From an uncultured Bacillota bacterium (GTDB taxonomy: Bacteria; Bacillota; Clostridia; Christensenellales; UBA1242): a DNA stretch of 26,816 nt. The stretch spans positions 1 to 26,816 of the forward strand of contig CASDQU010000048.1 of assembly GCA_949282835.1 (NCBI GenBank), given 5' to 3'. Within the stretch, counting starts at the first letter, position 1. The number at the start of each line of letters is the position of its first letter. The translations under genes and the position numbers were made by a program. This document shows, piece after piece, positions 1 through 5,690 of this stretch. Under the pieces are notes generated by a model. It ran no database searches, was not told the origin of the DNA, and saw only the letters and a program-made list of their open reading frames with translations.

Positions 1-92
1 GCTATATCTTACTTACTTTACTTTACTATTATTACTATCCAACAAAAAAGTATAAAATGCGACAAATTCTTTCTATTTTTCCTAATTTGTCT

Positions 93-121
93 TTGACTTT
101 CATAAAATAAAATGCTAAAAT
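93..121 (+). promoter_or_regulatory. Sigma-A promoter giving a leaderless DUF1858 mRNA
   Basis: A -35 box TTGACT (93-98) and a -10 box TAAAAT (116-121) are separated by 17 bases. The ATG at 129 lies 7 bases after the -10 box, so transcription should begin at or next to the start codon. There is no purine-rich Shine-Dalgarno between them. The boxes are seen directly; the start site is inferred. Confidence 0.65.
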
Positions 122-128
122 ATTAACT

Positions 129-353
129 ATGAAAAAGAAAATAGAACAAAAAATCACAAAAGATATGATTATAGATGATGTAATAAATTTAGACAAACGC
201 TTAGGCGATGTCTTTCTTGGCTTTGGCATGCACTGTATTTTTTGCCATCTTGGCTTGGAAGAGACAGTAGAAGAGGCGGCTAAGGTACATGATGTAGATT
301 GTGATTTTCTAGTAAAAAAATTGAACGAAGTTTATAATGACAATAAAAAATAA
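129..353 (+). CDS. DUF1858 (hybrid-cluster-associated redox disulfide) domain protein
   Basis: A 74-residue soluble protein that is almost entirely one DUF1858 domain. The family hallmark is visible: a lysine-rich start, the segment IIDDVINLDKRLGDVFLGFGM, and then the CxxC pair C36/C39 followed by LGLEETVEEAA. Family members are small proteins, alone or fused to hybrid-cluster and other redox proteins, and the CxxC is thought to form a redox disulfide. No partner protein is adjacent, so its target is unknown. It is a single-gene unit with its own promoter. It appears to be leaderless, because the -10 box ends 7 bases before the ATG and no ribosome site is present. Its terminator has been split by the repeat element that follows. 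Confidence 0.85.
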   Translation: MKKKIEQKITKDMIIDDVINLDKRLGDVFLGFGMHCIFCHLGLEETVEEAAKVHDVDCDFLVKKLNEVYNDNKK

Positions 354-371
354 TCAGCATAAAAGCTGATT
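344..371. terminator. Terminator hairpin, left copy (A-tract side only)
   Basis: An A-rich run is followed by the hairpin AATCAGC-ATAAAA-GCTGATT (352-371). It lacks a T-tract on the plus side, because the repeat element begins immediately after it. Read on the minus strand it has a T-rich tail, so it can still terminate transcripts coming from hflX. It is an exact 20-base copy of the hairpin at 544-563. Confidence 0.7.
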
Positions 372-372
372 C

Positions 373-543
373 AGCTTGTAGACAAATAAACCAGACTGTT
401 CAAAAACAAGGGATGCAAGGGGAGAAAAATGCCTAAAAGCAGGAGTTTAGTTTTCCTAAATGACTGTTTTTAGGCTTTTTTCAGCAAACAAAGCAAGAAA
501 AATTCAAAGAATTTTTCGGTCCTAGCCCTTTTTCAACAGTCTG
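373..543. mobile_element. Short MITE-like repeat element, copy 1
   Basis: This about 170-base non-coding element has a left leader TTGTAGACAAATAAA (377-391 region) and then a body bounded by 15-base inverted repeats: 392-406 (CAGACTGTTCAAAAA) and 529-543 (TTTTTCAACAGTCTG), with one mismatch. Inside are a nested hairpin (GCCTAAAA near 431 with TTTTTAGGC near 475) and a perfect 9-bp hairpin GAAAAATTC/GAATTTTTC at 497-517. The first 100 bases match the element at 26561 onwards at about 90% identity. It is flanked on both sides by the same 20-base terminator hairpin. No transposase is encoded, so it is either non-autonomous or a remnant. The exact left boundary (372-377) is uncertain. Confidence 0.7.
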
Positions 544-570
544 AATCAGCATAAAAGCTGATTTTTTTAA
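544..570 (+). terminator. Terminator hairpin, right copy (T-tract side)
   Basis: The same hairpin as at 352-371, here followed by a seven-T tract. It is a normal Rho-independent terminator for plus-strand transcription from the DUF1858 gene. Together the two half-terminators look like one ancestral bidirectional terminator (A-tract, hairpin, T-tract) between convergent genes. Confidence 0.75.
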
Positions 571-610
571 TGATAAGCATAAATTTAAGTTACAGATATC
601 AAAATTATCT

Positions 611-1717
611 TTAAAACAATTTCTTTTTGATAAGATTAAGTAGATAATCTATACCTTTTTTGGTTTTAGTTGAAACTAAAACCTCATTTTCTTTTATCAA
701 AAACGGCTTACTAATAAGGTCGCATTTATTGTAAATAGTGATACGATTTTTAGTTGCGCCAAGTTTATCTAACAATCTTTCGGTAACTTTCATATTGGCT
801 TGATATTCTTTTAAATTATTGTCCTCTTTATCTAGCGAAACATCGACAACATGGAGTAATAAATCGGCTTGAGAAGCCTCTTCAAGAGTAGAAGAAAATG
901 CCTCTATAAGTTGATGAGGTAAATCACTTATAAAACCGACAGTATCGGTAATGATTGCATATTGTCCATCACCTAAATATAGTTTTCTAGATGTCGTATC
1001 AAGAGTTGCAAAATATTTGTCATCGGCATAAATATTCTCTTTTACAAGCGCATTTAATAATGAAGATTTCCCTGCATTTGTATAACCCACAAGGGCAATT
1101 AACGGCAATGAAGATTTAAGCCTTTCTTTGCGCGTTTCTTGTCTTTGCTTTTTTATTTTCTCAATTTGCTTTTGTAAACTTTCCATTTCTTTTTCTAAAA
1201 TACGCCTGTTAAGTTCAAGCTTGGTCTCTCCAGGCCCTCTCATGCCAACTCCTGCACTTCCAAAGCGCCCACTTGTTCCAGTAAGAGAAGAAAGACGAGG
1301 CAAAATATATTGATCTTGAGCAAGCTTAACTTGAAGTTTTGCCTCTTTTGATTTAGCTCCCCTTGCAAAAATATCTATAATTACTCCCACCCTATCCACT
1401 ACTTTTGTGCCAAATTGATTTGAAAGATTTTTAGCTTGTGAGCCAGTAAGAGGATAGTCAACAATAACGACATCGATTATTTGACCACAATCTTCTATAA
1501 ACTTTTTAATTTGTTCTACCTTGCCTTTGCCTATAACTGTTGCTTTATTAAAATCTTTTATAACTTGATAGAAATTTTGAATTATATTTAAATCACAAGA
1601 AAGGCAAAGCCTATTTATCTCATCTATCTTTCTCTCTAAGCTGTCTTCTTTCTTAGTGCAGACAGTTATAACTATCGCATTTTCTTTTTGTGTTTGTAGT
1701 TGTTGCAATTTACTCAT
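611..1717 (-). CDS. hflX: GTPase HflX
   Basis: A ribosome-associated GTPase of the TRAFAC/OBG-like group, which binds 50S/70S particles and in several bacteria splits stalled or stressed ribosomes. The 368-residue length is typical. An N-terminal HflX domain with GKGKVEQIKKFI leads into the family signature GPGETKLELNRR at about residue 160. The GTPase domain follows, with Walker A GYTNAGKSS near 210, G3 DTVGF near 257 and G4 NKCD near 329. The linker holds a lysine/glutamine-rich coiled coil (EMESLQKQIEKIKKQ). The ATG at 1717 is 6 bases after a TATAAT box with no Shine-Dalgarno, so a leaderless mRNA is predicted. It is convergent with the DUF1858 gene; the lipoprotein gene upstream is 78 bases away. 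Confidence 0.96.
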   Translation of the reverse strand: MSKLQQLQTQKENAIVITVCTKKEDSLERKIDEINRLCLSCDLNIIQNFYQVIKDFNKATVIGKGKVEQIKKFIEDCGQIIDVVIVDYPLTGSQAKNLSNQFGTKVVDRVGVIIDIFARGAKSKEAKLQVKLAQDQYILPRLSSLTGTSGRFGSAGVGMRGPGETKLELNRRILEKEMESLQKQIEKIKKQRQETRKERLKSSLPLIALVGYTNAGKSSLLNALVKENIYADDKYFATLDTTSRKLYLGDGQYAIITDTVGFISDLPHQLIEAFSSTLEEASQADLLLHVVDVSLDKEDNNLKEYQANMKVTERLLDKLGATKNRITIYNKCDLISKPFLIKENEVLVSTKTKKGIDYLLNLIKKKLF

Positions 1718-1723
1718 ATTGTT

Positions 1724-1752
1724 ATTATATCAAATAACAAAAAGAAAGACAA
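1724..1752 (-). promoter_or_regulatory. Sigma-A promoter giving a leaderless hflX mRNA
   Basis: On the minus strand, -35 TTGTCT (1747-1752), a 17-base spacer and a consensus -10 TATAAT (1724-1729), then six bases to the hflX ATG. The expected +1 falls on the A of the start codon. Confidence 0.7.
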
Positions 1753-1795
1753 TCGATTTATATTGATTATTTCAGTGTGTCAATTAATAGACTGC

Positions 1796-2458
1796 TCATT
1801 GTTTATAAACAATATTTTCATCGCTTACACTGATAACGACATTATAACTTTCGCCATCTTGCCCTACCAAAGTAAATGCCCAAAATAATTCTTTCATATT
1901 TGAATTTGAAGAAAGTATTTTTAAATAGCACTCACCTTTAAAGTCGCCATCTTTAGTCATCTTAACTATTTCACTTTTTAAATTTTCTTTCCCAATTTCA
2001 AGCGCTTTTGAGTAATTGACCGCAAAATCTTTACTAATATTTTCAAATACAATTTCATTCTGACCAATCACAATAATCACACTATCATTGTCATTCAATT
2101 TATATCCAAGGTCTCCCATATAAGAGTTGGAAAGAGGATTGAAATATAGGGTTAGTTCGCTTTCAACAGAATTGACTATTATTTTACCACTGAGTTGTTC
2201 ATCTGAAATTTTTTGCCCAAAATCTATATTTATCAAAGAAAAATCTACATTTTTATGATGAACACCATCAATATTATATGGCTCATCGCGCTCGCCAACA
2301 CTGATAGAGGCTTGAGCCTGTCCATTCTCATCTTCTCCTTTGAAATATATTGTTGTGATTTCACTGATACTTTGGTCAATACTCCTCTCATTTGTACAAC
2401 CAACCAAAAATAAACTACAGGCAAAAATTACCATAAAAGTTGCTAATATTTTTTTCAT
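1796..2458 (-). CDS. Putative lipoprotein of unknown function
   Basis: 220 residues starting with a lipoprotein signal: two lysines, a hydrophobic core, then lipobox LVGC with C21 as the predicted lipidated cysteine, so it should be anchored on the outer face of the membrane. The mature part is acidic and rich in beta-strand residues. Its last 70 residues (YSKALEIGKENLKSEI ... ELFWAFTLVGQDGESYNVVIS) vaguely resemble a PepSY-type repeat, but I cannot assign a family. The start is well set: Shine-Dalgarno AGAGGAG lies 7 bases before the ATG. It shares a divergent promoter region with the aldolase gene. Its final codons overlap a perfect 16-bp palindrome (1798-1813), possibly part of its 3' end. 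Confidence 0.75.
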   Translation of the reverse strand: MKKILATFMVIFACSLFLVGCTNERSIDQSISEITTIYFKGEDENGQAQASISVGERDEPYNIDGVHHKNVDFSLINIDFGQKISDEQLSGKIIVNSVESELTLYFNPLSNSYMGDLGYKLNDNDSVIIVIGQNEIVFENISKDFAVNYSKALEIGKENLKSEIVKMTKDGDFKGECYLKILSSNSNMKELFWAFTLVGQDGESYNVVISVSDENIVYKQ

Positions 2459-2471
2459 TTTATACTCCTCT

Positions 2472-2499
2472 TCTATACAATATGTTTGATAAATGTAAA
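2472..2499 (-). promoter_or_regulatory. Promoter of the lipoprotein gene
   Basis: On the minus strand, -35 TTTACA (2494-2499), a 16-base spacer and -10 TATAGA (2472-2477), followed by a leader with Shine-Dalgarno. It interleaves with the divergent aldolase promoter, so the two polymerases would compete for the same 40 bases. Confidence 0.45.
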
Positions 2500-2513
2500 A
2501 AATGTGTTAAAAT
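2486..2513 (+). promoter_or_regulatory. Promoter of the aldolase gene
   Basis: -35 TTGATA (2486-2491), a 16-base spacer and -10 TAAAAT (2508-2513). A Shine-Dalgarno AGAGG follows at 2519-2523, 5 bases before the ATG. The leader would be short, about 9 bases. Confidence 0.5.
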
Positions 2514-2528
2514 TAATTAGAGGTAATT

Positions 2529-3446
2529 ATGAAAAATTTAAAATACTATATAAATAAAGCATTAAAAGAACATTTTGCATTAGGCGCATTTAACTTCAGT
2601 AATATGGAAAATCTTCAAGCCATTGAAAGGGCTTGCAATAAATTAAAAAGTCCTGCGATTATCGCAGTAAGCGAAAGCGCACTCGCCTATATGGGAGAAG
2701 ATTATCTTATGGCTTTGGCTAATTGTGCAAAAAAATCTTCCCCATATCTATTTCTCCACCTCGACCACGGCAAAAGTTTTGAAATCTGCAAAAAAGCGAT
2801 TGACCTCGGATTTGATAGTGTTATGATTGATGGGAGTGCTCTAGATTTTGAAGACAATATTGCCTTAACAAAGAAAGTTTGTGATAATGCACATAGCAAC
2901 GGCAAACTTTGCGAAGGCGAACTTGGTCAGTTAAAAGGTATAGAAGATAATGTAAACAGCGAAAATCATCACTATACCAATCCTCAAAAGGCAAAGCTTT
3001 TTGTTCAAAAAACAAATATTGATATGCTTGCAGTAGCTATCGGAACAAGTCATGGCGCTTACAAATATAGCGGAGCGCAAACTTTAAGATTTGACATTCT
3101 TGAAGAAATTGAAAGAGCTTTGCCCAATTATCCATTAGTATTACATGGCGCGTCAACTGTTGACCCCAATATAATTGCTCTAATCAATCAATATGGAGGA
3201 AAGCTAAAAAATGCAAATGGAATACCAAAAGAACTTCTTACTCAAGCTATAAAAAATCATAACATAGTAAAAATTAATAGCGATACTGATTTGCGGCTTT
3301 CTATCACATCAATGGTTCGAAAGATATTAACTGAAAGTCCAGAGCAATTTGACCCTCGAAAATATTTAGGTGCAGGTAGAGATAAAACTGAAGAGATTGT
3401 TCAAGATAAAATTCTCAATCTTTTATTTAGTGCTGGCAAGGCTTAA
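2529..3446 (+). CDS. fba: Class II fructose-bisphosphate (or tagatose-bisphosphate) aldolase
   Basis: A zinc-dependent aldolase that cleaves fructose 1,6-bisphosphate to dihydroxyacetone phosphate and glyceraldehyde 3-phosphate in cytosolic glycolysis. At 305 residues it is the usual size. The zinc ligands can be read: H80 in HLDHG, H175 in GTSHGAYK and H206 in VLHGAS, with the catalytic loop EGELGQLKG. GAFNFSNMENLQA at the N-terminus is also typical. Substrate choice between fructose and tagatose bisphosphate (GatY/KbaY) cannot be settled from sequence alone; the absence of neighbouring sugar-alcohol genes favours the glycolytic enzyme. It is monocistronic and ends in a bidirectional terminator shared with spoIIID. 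Confidence 0.93.
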   Translation: MKNLKYYINKALKEHFALGAFNFSNMENLQAIERACNKLKSPAIIAVSESALAYMGEDYLMALANCAKKSSPYLFLHLDHGKSFEICKKAIDLGFDSVMIDGSALDFEDNIALTKKVCDNAHSNGKLCEGELGQLKGIEDNVNSENHHYTNPQKAKLFVQKTNIDMLAVAIGTSHGAYKYSGAQTLRFDILEEIERALPNYPLVLHGASTVDPNIIALINQYGGKLKNANGIPKELLTQAIKNHNIVKINSDTDLRLSITSMVRKILTESPEQFDPRKYLGAGRDKTEEIVQDKILNLLFSAGKA

Positions 3447-3447
3447 T

Positions 3448-3485
3448 AAAAAAAATCAATAGCTAAACTACTATTGATTTTTTTT
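3448..3485. terminator. Bidirectional terminator between fba and spoIIID
   Basis: A 15-bp stem (3448-3462 with 3471-3485) of A-tract plus ATCAATAG and its complement plus T-tract, with an 8-base loop. The spoIIID stop codon (3471-3473) lies inside the stem, so the hairpin serves both convergent genes. Confidence 0.85.
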
Positions 3486-3728
3486 CTTATTGTACTTATC
3501 TTTTGTCGCCTGCCCTCCTCTTAAATGTTTTTCAGCAAAATTTTTTTCTAAAATACCTTTTACTTTTAAATATAGATTGTAATCAATACTTTTTAGTTTA
3601 ATTGAAACATCATGATGGATTGTGCTTTTACTATAGCCATAGATAGATGCTGTTTTTCTAATAGTGTCATGTGTTTGATATATGTGAGATGCAACAAGCC
3701 TAATTCGCTCAACCAAATCTTCCTTCAT
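3471..3728 (-). CDS. spoIIID: Sporulation transcriptional regulator SpoIIID
   Basis: A small DNA-binding regulator of mother-cell gene expression during endospore formation; in Bacillus it acts on genes transcribed by sigma-E. The 85 residues match the family in length and order: a helix-turn-helix TIRKTASIYGYSKSTIHHDV (about 23-41), then EKNFAEKHLRGGQATKDKY (61-79), the basic C-terminal helix that is a SpoIIID hallmark. Shine-Dalgarno GGAGG (3735-3739) is six bases before the ATG. A sigma-E-like promoter is visible upstream. Its position next to a spoIIQ-like gene repeats the order found in Bacillus and Clostridium. It marks the organism as a genetic spore former. Confidence 0.95.
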   Translation of the reverse strand: MKEDLVERIRLVASHIYQTHDTIRKTASIYGYSKSTIHHDVSIKLKSIDYNLYLKVKGILEKNFAEKHLRGGQATKDKYNKKKNQ

Positions 3729-3767
3729 CTTATACCTCCACTGTATAAATTTATGAGAAAGATAGTT

Positions 3768-3793
3768 TTTTTATGTCAATATTTGGCGAATAT
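3768..3793 (-). promoter_or_regulatory. Candidate sigma-E promoter of spoIIID with overlapping dyad
   Basis: On the minus strand, ATATT (3789-3793), a 13-base spacer and CATAAAAA (3768-3775), resembling the sigma-E pattern ATATT / CATACAnT. The predicted start leaves about 30 bases of leader before the gene. The -35 lies in a perfect dyad CAATATT-5-AATATTG (3777-3795). A sigma-A-like TTGACA (3774-3779) overlaps but has no good -10 partner. Confidence 0.4.
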
Positions 3794-3814
3794 TGTAAAT
3801 AAGGCTACAAATAA

Positions 3815-3846
3815 AAATCTTCTATGCTAATTTGCATAAAAGATTT
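3815..3846 (-). terminator. Terminator of the acyl carrier protein gene
   Basis: Stem AAATCTT-C-TATGC pairing with GCATA-A-AAGATTT (one internal mismatch). On the minus strand it is followed by a T-rich tail. It lies about 20 bases after the acyl carrier protein stop codon. Confidence 0.6.
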
Positions 3847-3864
3847 CTTGTTTAATAAATAAAA

Positions 3865-4101
3865 TTATTTTTTTGTATATTCATCAATGAGTTTAACTAT
3901 ATTTGGAATACATTTCAAATCTTCAAGCTTCTCATCTGGAATAGACACTTTAAATTCATCTTCAAATGACATCAAAAGTTCTACCACATCCAAAGAGTCA
4001 GCACCAAGATCTTCAATAATATTTGCGTCATCTTTAATATCGTCTGTTGAGATACATAATTGATCAGCGATTAATTGTTTAACCTTGTCTATAGTTTTCA
4101 T
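3865..4101 (-). CDS. acpP: Acyl carrier protein
   Basis: A 78-residue acidic acyl carrier protein that carries growing acyl chains on 4'-phosphopantetheine in fatty-acid synthesis. The attachment serine is S36 in the DSL motif of EDLGADSLDVVELLMSFEDEF, a textbook ACP helix II. I chose the ATG at 4101, because the upstream in-frame TTG (4113) lies within the Shine-Dalgarno (TTGGAGG). It has its own sigma-A promoter and terminator, so it is a single-gene unit between spoIIQ-like and spoIIID. No fab genes are nearby. It may be the main ACP or a second, specialised one; the window cannot tell. Confidence 0.93.
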   Translation of the reverse strand: MKTIDKVKQLIADQLCISTDDIKDDANIIEDLGADSLDVVELLMSFEDEFKVSIPDEKLEDLKCIPNIVKLIDEYTKK

Positions 4102-4118
4102 ACCAACCTCCAAGTTGT

Positions 4119-4146
4119 ATTATACCATAATTTAAAAATTATGCAA
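4119..4146 (-). promoter_or_regulatory. Sigma-A promoter of the acyl carrier protein gene
   Basis: On the minus strand, -35 TTGCAT (4141-4146), a 16-base spacer and -10 TATAAT (4119-4124). Transcription should begin near 4112, giving an 11-12-base leader made up almost entirely of the Shine-Dalgarno. Confidence 0.65.
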
Positions 4147-4150
4147 ATAA

Positions 4151-4178
4151 AAAATACGATTTTTATAAATCGCATTTT
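4151..4178 (-). terminator. Terminator of the spoIIQ-like gene
   Basis: A 12-bp stem AAAATACGATTT with AAATCGCATTTT (one G-T wobble) and a 4-base loop, with A/T tracts on both sides. On the minus strand it ends in a T-tract just before the promoter of the acyl carrier protein gene. Confidence 0.75.
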
Positions 4179-4236
4179 TTAAGTTGAATTTATCATTTAA
4201 ACCTGGATTTTTAATCTTTTCAAAGTTACAAATATC

Positions 4237-4800
4237 TTACTTCTCTTGCAAGTCAAGATAATCATTTGGATCAACATGGTCATCATTAAGCATAAGTGTG
4301 AAATGCAAATGCGATCCTAAATCTAGTTCGCCTTGAGCTGAATCACTTGCATTGCCAATTTGTTGCCCTGCAGATACTTTGTCTCCCTCTTTTACAAGCA
4401 CTTCCTCTTGCAAAGATGAATATATAGATTGAAATCCATCTGCATGGTCAATGGTGATTGTATAGCCATTTAGATAATCATATTCCACGCTTGCAACTGT
4501 TCCTGCAAGGACTGAAAAAACTTCACTGTTTTCTGAAGTTAAATCAACAGCAAGGTGTGCCTCCCATTGATTTAATGTTTCATTCTCTTGAAGCTGTGAA
4601 TCAGAGAAATCCTTGATTACAGAAGCATTATTCATTGGCATGTAAAAATCCAAGTTTGTAGTTCCTGTTGGAGCAGCGCCATTTAAAGTTGCAAGCAAAG
4701 TAAATGTCAATGCAACCGCAAATACTACCACTCCAACGACTAAGTAAACCCAGAATTTTTTGATAAATTCAACAAACGAGTTCTTTTTAGTGATTTCCAT
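4237..4800 (-). CDS. spoIIQ: M23/LytM-domain membrane protein, SpoIIQ-like
   Basis: 187 residues: a short cytosolic N-terminus, one membrane segment (about 17-39), a linker, and an extracytoplasmic LytM domain (about 75-187). The zinc-site residues are complete: H82 and D86 in HLAVDL, and H164/H166 in SHLHF. It therefore looks catalytically competent, like clostridial SpoIIQ and unlike Bacillus SpoIIQ. SpoIIQ is made in the forespore under sigma-F and partners SpoIIIAH across the septum. The neighbouring spoIIID supports this identity. I chose the ATG at 4800 because TAGGAGG lies 4 bases upstream; the in-frame ATG at 4827 has no ribosome site. A general M23 endopeptidase is the alternative. 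Confidence 0.75.
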   Translation of the reverse strand: MEITKKNSFVEFIKKFWVYLVVGVVVFAVALTFTLLATLNGAAPTGTTNLDFYMPMNNASVIKDFSDSQLQENETLNQWEAHLAVDLTSENSEVFSVLAGTVASVEYDYLNGYTITIDHADGFQSIYSSLQEEVLVKEGDKVSAGQQIGNASDSAQGELDLGSHLHFTLMLNDDHVDPNDYLDLQEK

Positions 4801-4844
4801 ATTACCTCCTACCACGATTATTGCCACTAGGAGGCAATTTATAC
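4801..4844 (-). promoter_or_regulatory. spoIIQ-like start region: sigma-F-like promoter overlapping an anti-Shine-Dalgarno repeat
   Basis: On the minus strand, GTATA (4840-4844), a 14-base spacer and GGCAATAAT (4817-4825) fit the sigma-F pattern (GyATA / GGnnAnAnT). The same DNA holds ATTGCCTCCTA (4838-4828), complementary with one G-U pair to TAGGAGGTAAT (4811-4801), which is the Shine-Dalgarno up to the start codon. A rival 6-bp stem ATTGCC/GGCAAT (4838-4833 with 4825-4820) would exclude that pairing. Confidence 0.4.
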
Positions 4845-4895
4845 ATTAAAATATTCCACTTATAGATTAATTTAAGTAATTCGACATAATTTTTA

Positions 4896-5348
4896 TTAAT
4901 AGCCAGTTAGAATAAGAGGCGAACCTAAAACAATATCATTTGAGCGTTTAGCAATTTGAATATTTATCTTCTTGCCGCCTACATAAACAAAATCTTTAAT
5001 GTCTGCATCATAGCCATAATATATTTGATAATCTTCTACATTTTTGCCTTGATAGAAAAAATCTAGTTTGTTTAACAATTTATTTACATCAATATTGTCA
5101 TCTAAATAGTAAACAACGCCATCTAGTTTTAAAGAATTTATATTAAAATTTTTACTTTGCAGGTTATCAAAAGTATAATAATATTGATTGCCATTTTTAG
5201 AGATATAATTTTTGAACTCTTCTTTATAATCTTTTGAAACAAATGTAACTTTGTAAAAGTCAAAATCATCTATCTTTGTTTGCTCTTTAAAATACAAAAT
5301 GCTACAAGCTACTATAAACAACAATAAAAAAACAATCATTCTTTTCAT
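4896..5348 (-). CDS. Small exported protein or lipoprotein of unknown function
   Basis: 150 residues from the ATG at 5348; an in-frame TTG at 5384 would add 12 residues. The start MKRMIVFLLLFIVAC is a short signal, and IVAC (C15) fits a lipobox, so it is probably a lipoprotein or membrane-anchored. The rest is tyrosine- and asparagine-rich and ends KKINIQIAKRSNDIVLGSPLILTGY. That ending loosely recalls the C-terminus of YwmB-type proteins, which lie upstream of spoIIQ/spoIIID in other spore formers, but the protein is shorter and the match is weak. A poor ribosome site (AAGAAGGG, 13 bases away) precedes the ATG. Function unknown. Confidence 0.65.
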   Translation of the reverse strand: MKRMIVFLLLFIVACSILYFKEQTKIDDFDFYKVTFVSKDYKEEFKNYISKNGNQYYYTFDNLQSKNFNINSLKLDGVVYYLDDNIDVNKLLNKLDFFYQGKNVEDYQIYYGYDADIKDFVYVGGKKINIQIAKRSNDIVLGSPLILTGY

Positions 5349-5429
5349 ATAGAAATGATTGCCCTTCTTATAAACTTTATTCAAACTGTTTTGTCGAAAA
5401 TTAATTAATTTACTGTCAAATAAATCTAA

Positions 5430-5654
5430 TTATAAAACTAACATCAACACAAAACATGCAATCGCGCCAAGAAAAGTTATCGCACTAAACATAGCAAGTA
5501 AAATAGTCTTTGCCTGACTATTGAGCTTTATTTTTCCCTTTTTCTTGTCATCTTCTTGCACTTTTTCTTCTGGTGAAACATTTTGTATATTAGGCATTGT
5601 TTGCATATTTGGAGGAATAGGAATATTTCGCTTTTGTGGAGGAATTTCGTTCAT
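5430..5654 (-). CDS. Small single-pass membrane protein, unknown
   Basis: 74 residues: a proline/asparagine-rich hydrophilic N-terminus (MNEIPPQKRNIPIPPN...), a charged stretch EEKVQEDDKKKGKIK, and one C-terminal membrane segment (about 49-73) ending at the stop. It resembles no family I know; the architecture is that of a tail-anchored protein. Shine-Dalgarno AAAGGAG lies six bases before the ATG. It is 36 bases downstream of the TasA-like gene and reads the same way, so it is probably co-transcribed with it and the flippase-like gene. Confidence 0.7.
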   Translation of the reverse strand: MNEIPPQKRNIPIPPNMQTMPNIQNVSPEEKVQEDDKKKGKIKLNSQAKTILLAMFSAITFLGAIACFVLMLVL

Positions 5655-5690
5655 AATAATCTCCTTTTACATAACTATATTAATTATCAA

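Noticed and set aside
1..92. Possible gene end or repeats at the window start (ACTT-rich run)
   Set aside because: No open frame, hairpin or convincing repeat unit could be supported.
35..229. Minus-strand open frame of 64 codons opposite the DUF1858 gene
   Set aside because: It lies antisense to a recognisable domain protein, has no ribosome site and has a composition expected of a shadow frame.
363..377. Perfect palindrome AAGCTGA-T-TCAGCTT
   Set aside because: It is formed at the junction of the terminator hairpin and the repeat element, so it is probably accidental.
372..543. Group IIC intron inserted after a terminator hairpin
   Set aside because: Such introns do insert beside terminator hairpins, but here there is no GTGCGAC-type 5' end, domain V or reverse transcriptase. 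The hairpin is duplicated and the element has terminal inverted repeats.
1798..1813. 16-bp palindrome ATTGTTTATAAACAAT as an operator
   Set aside because: It overlaps the end of the lipoprotein gene, is AT-only apart from two G-C pairs, and lies 80 bases upstream of hflX. It is not strong enough to call as a regulatory site.
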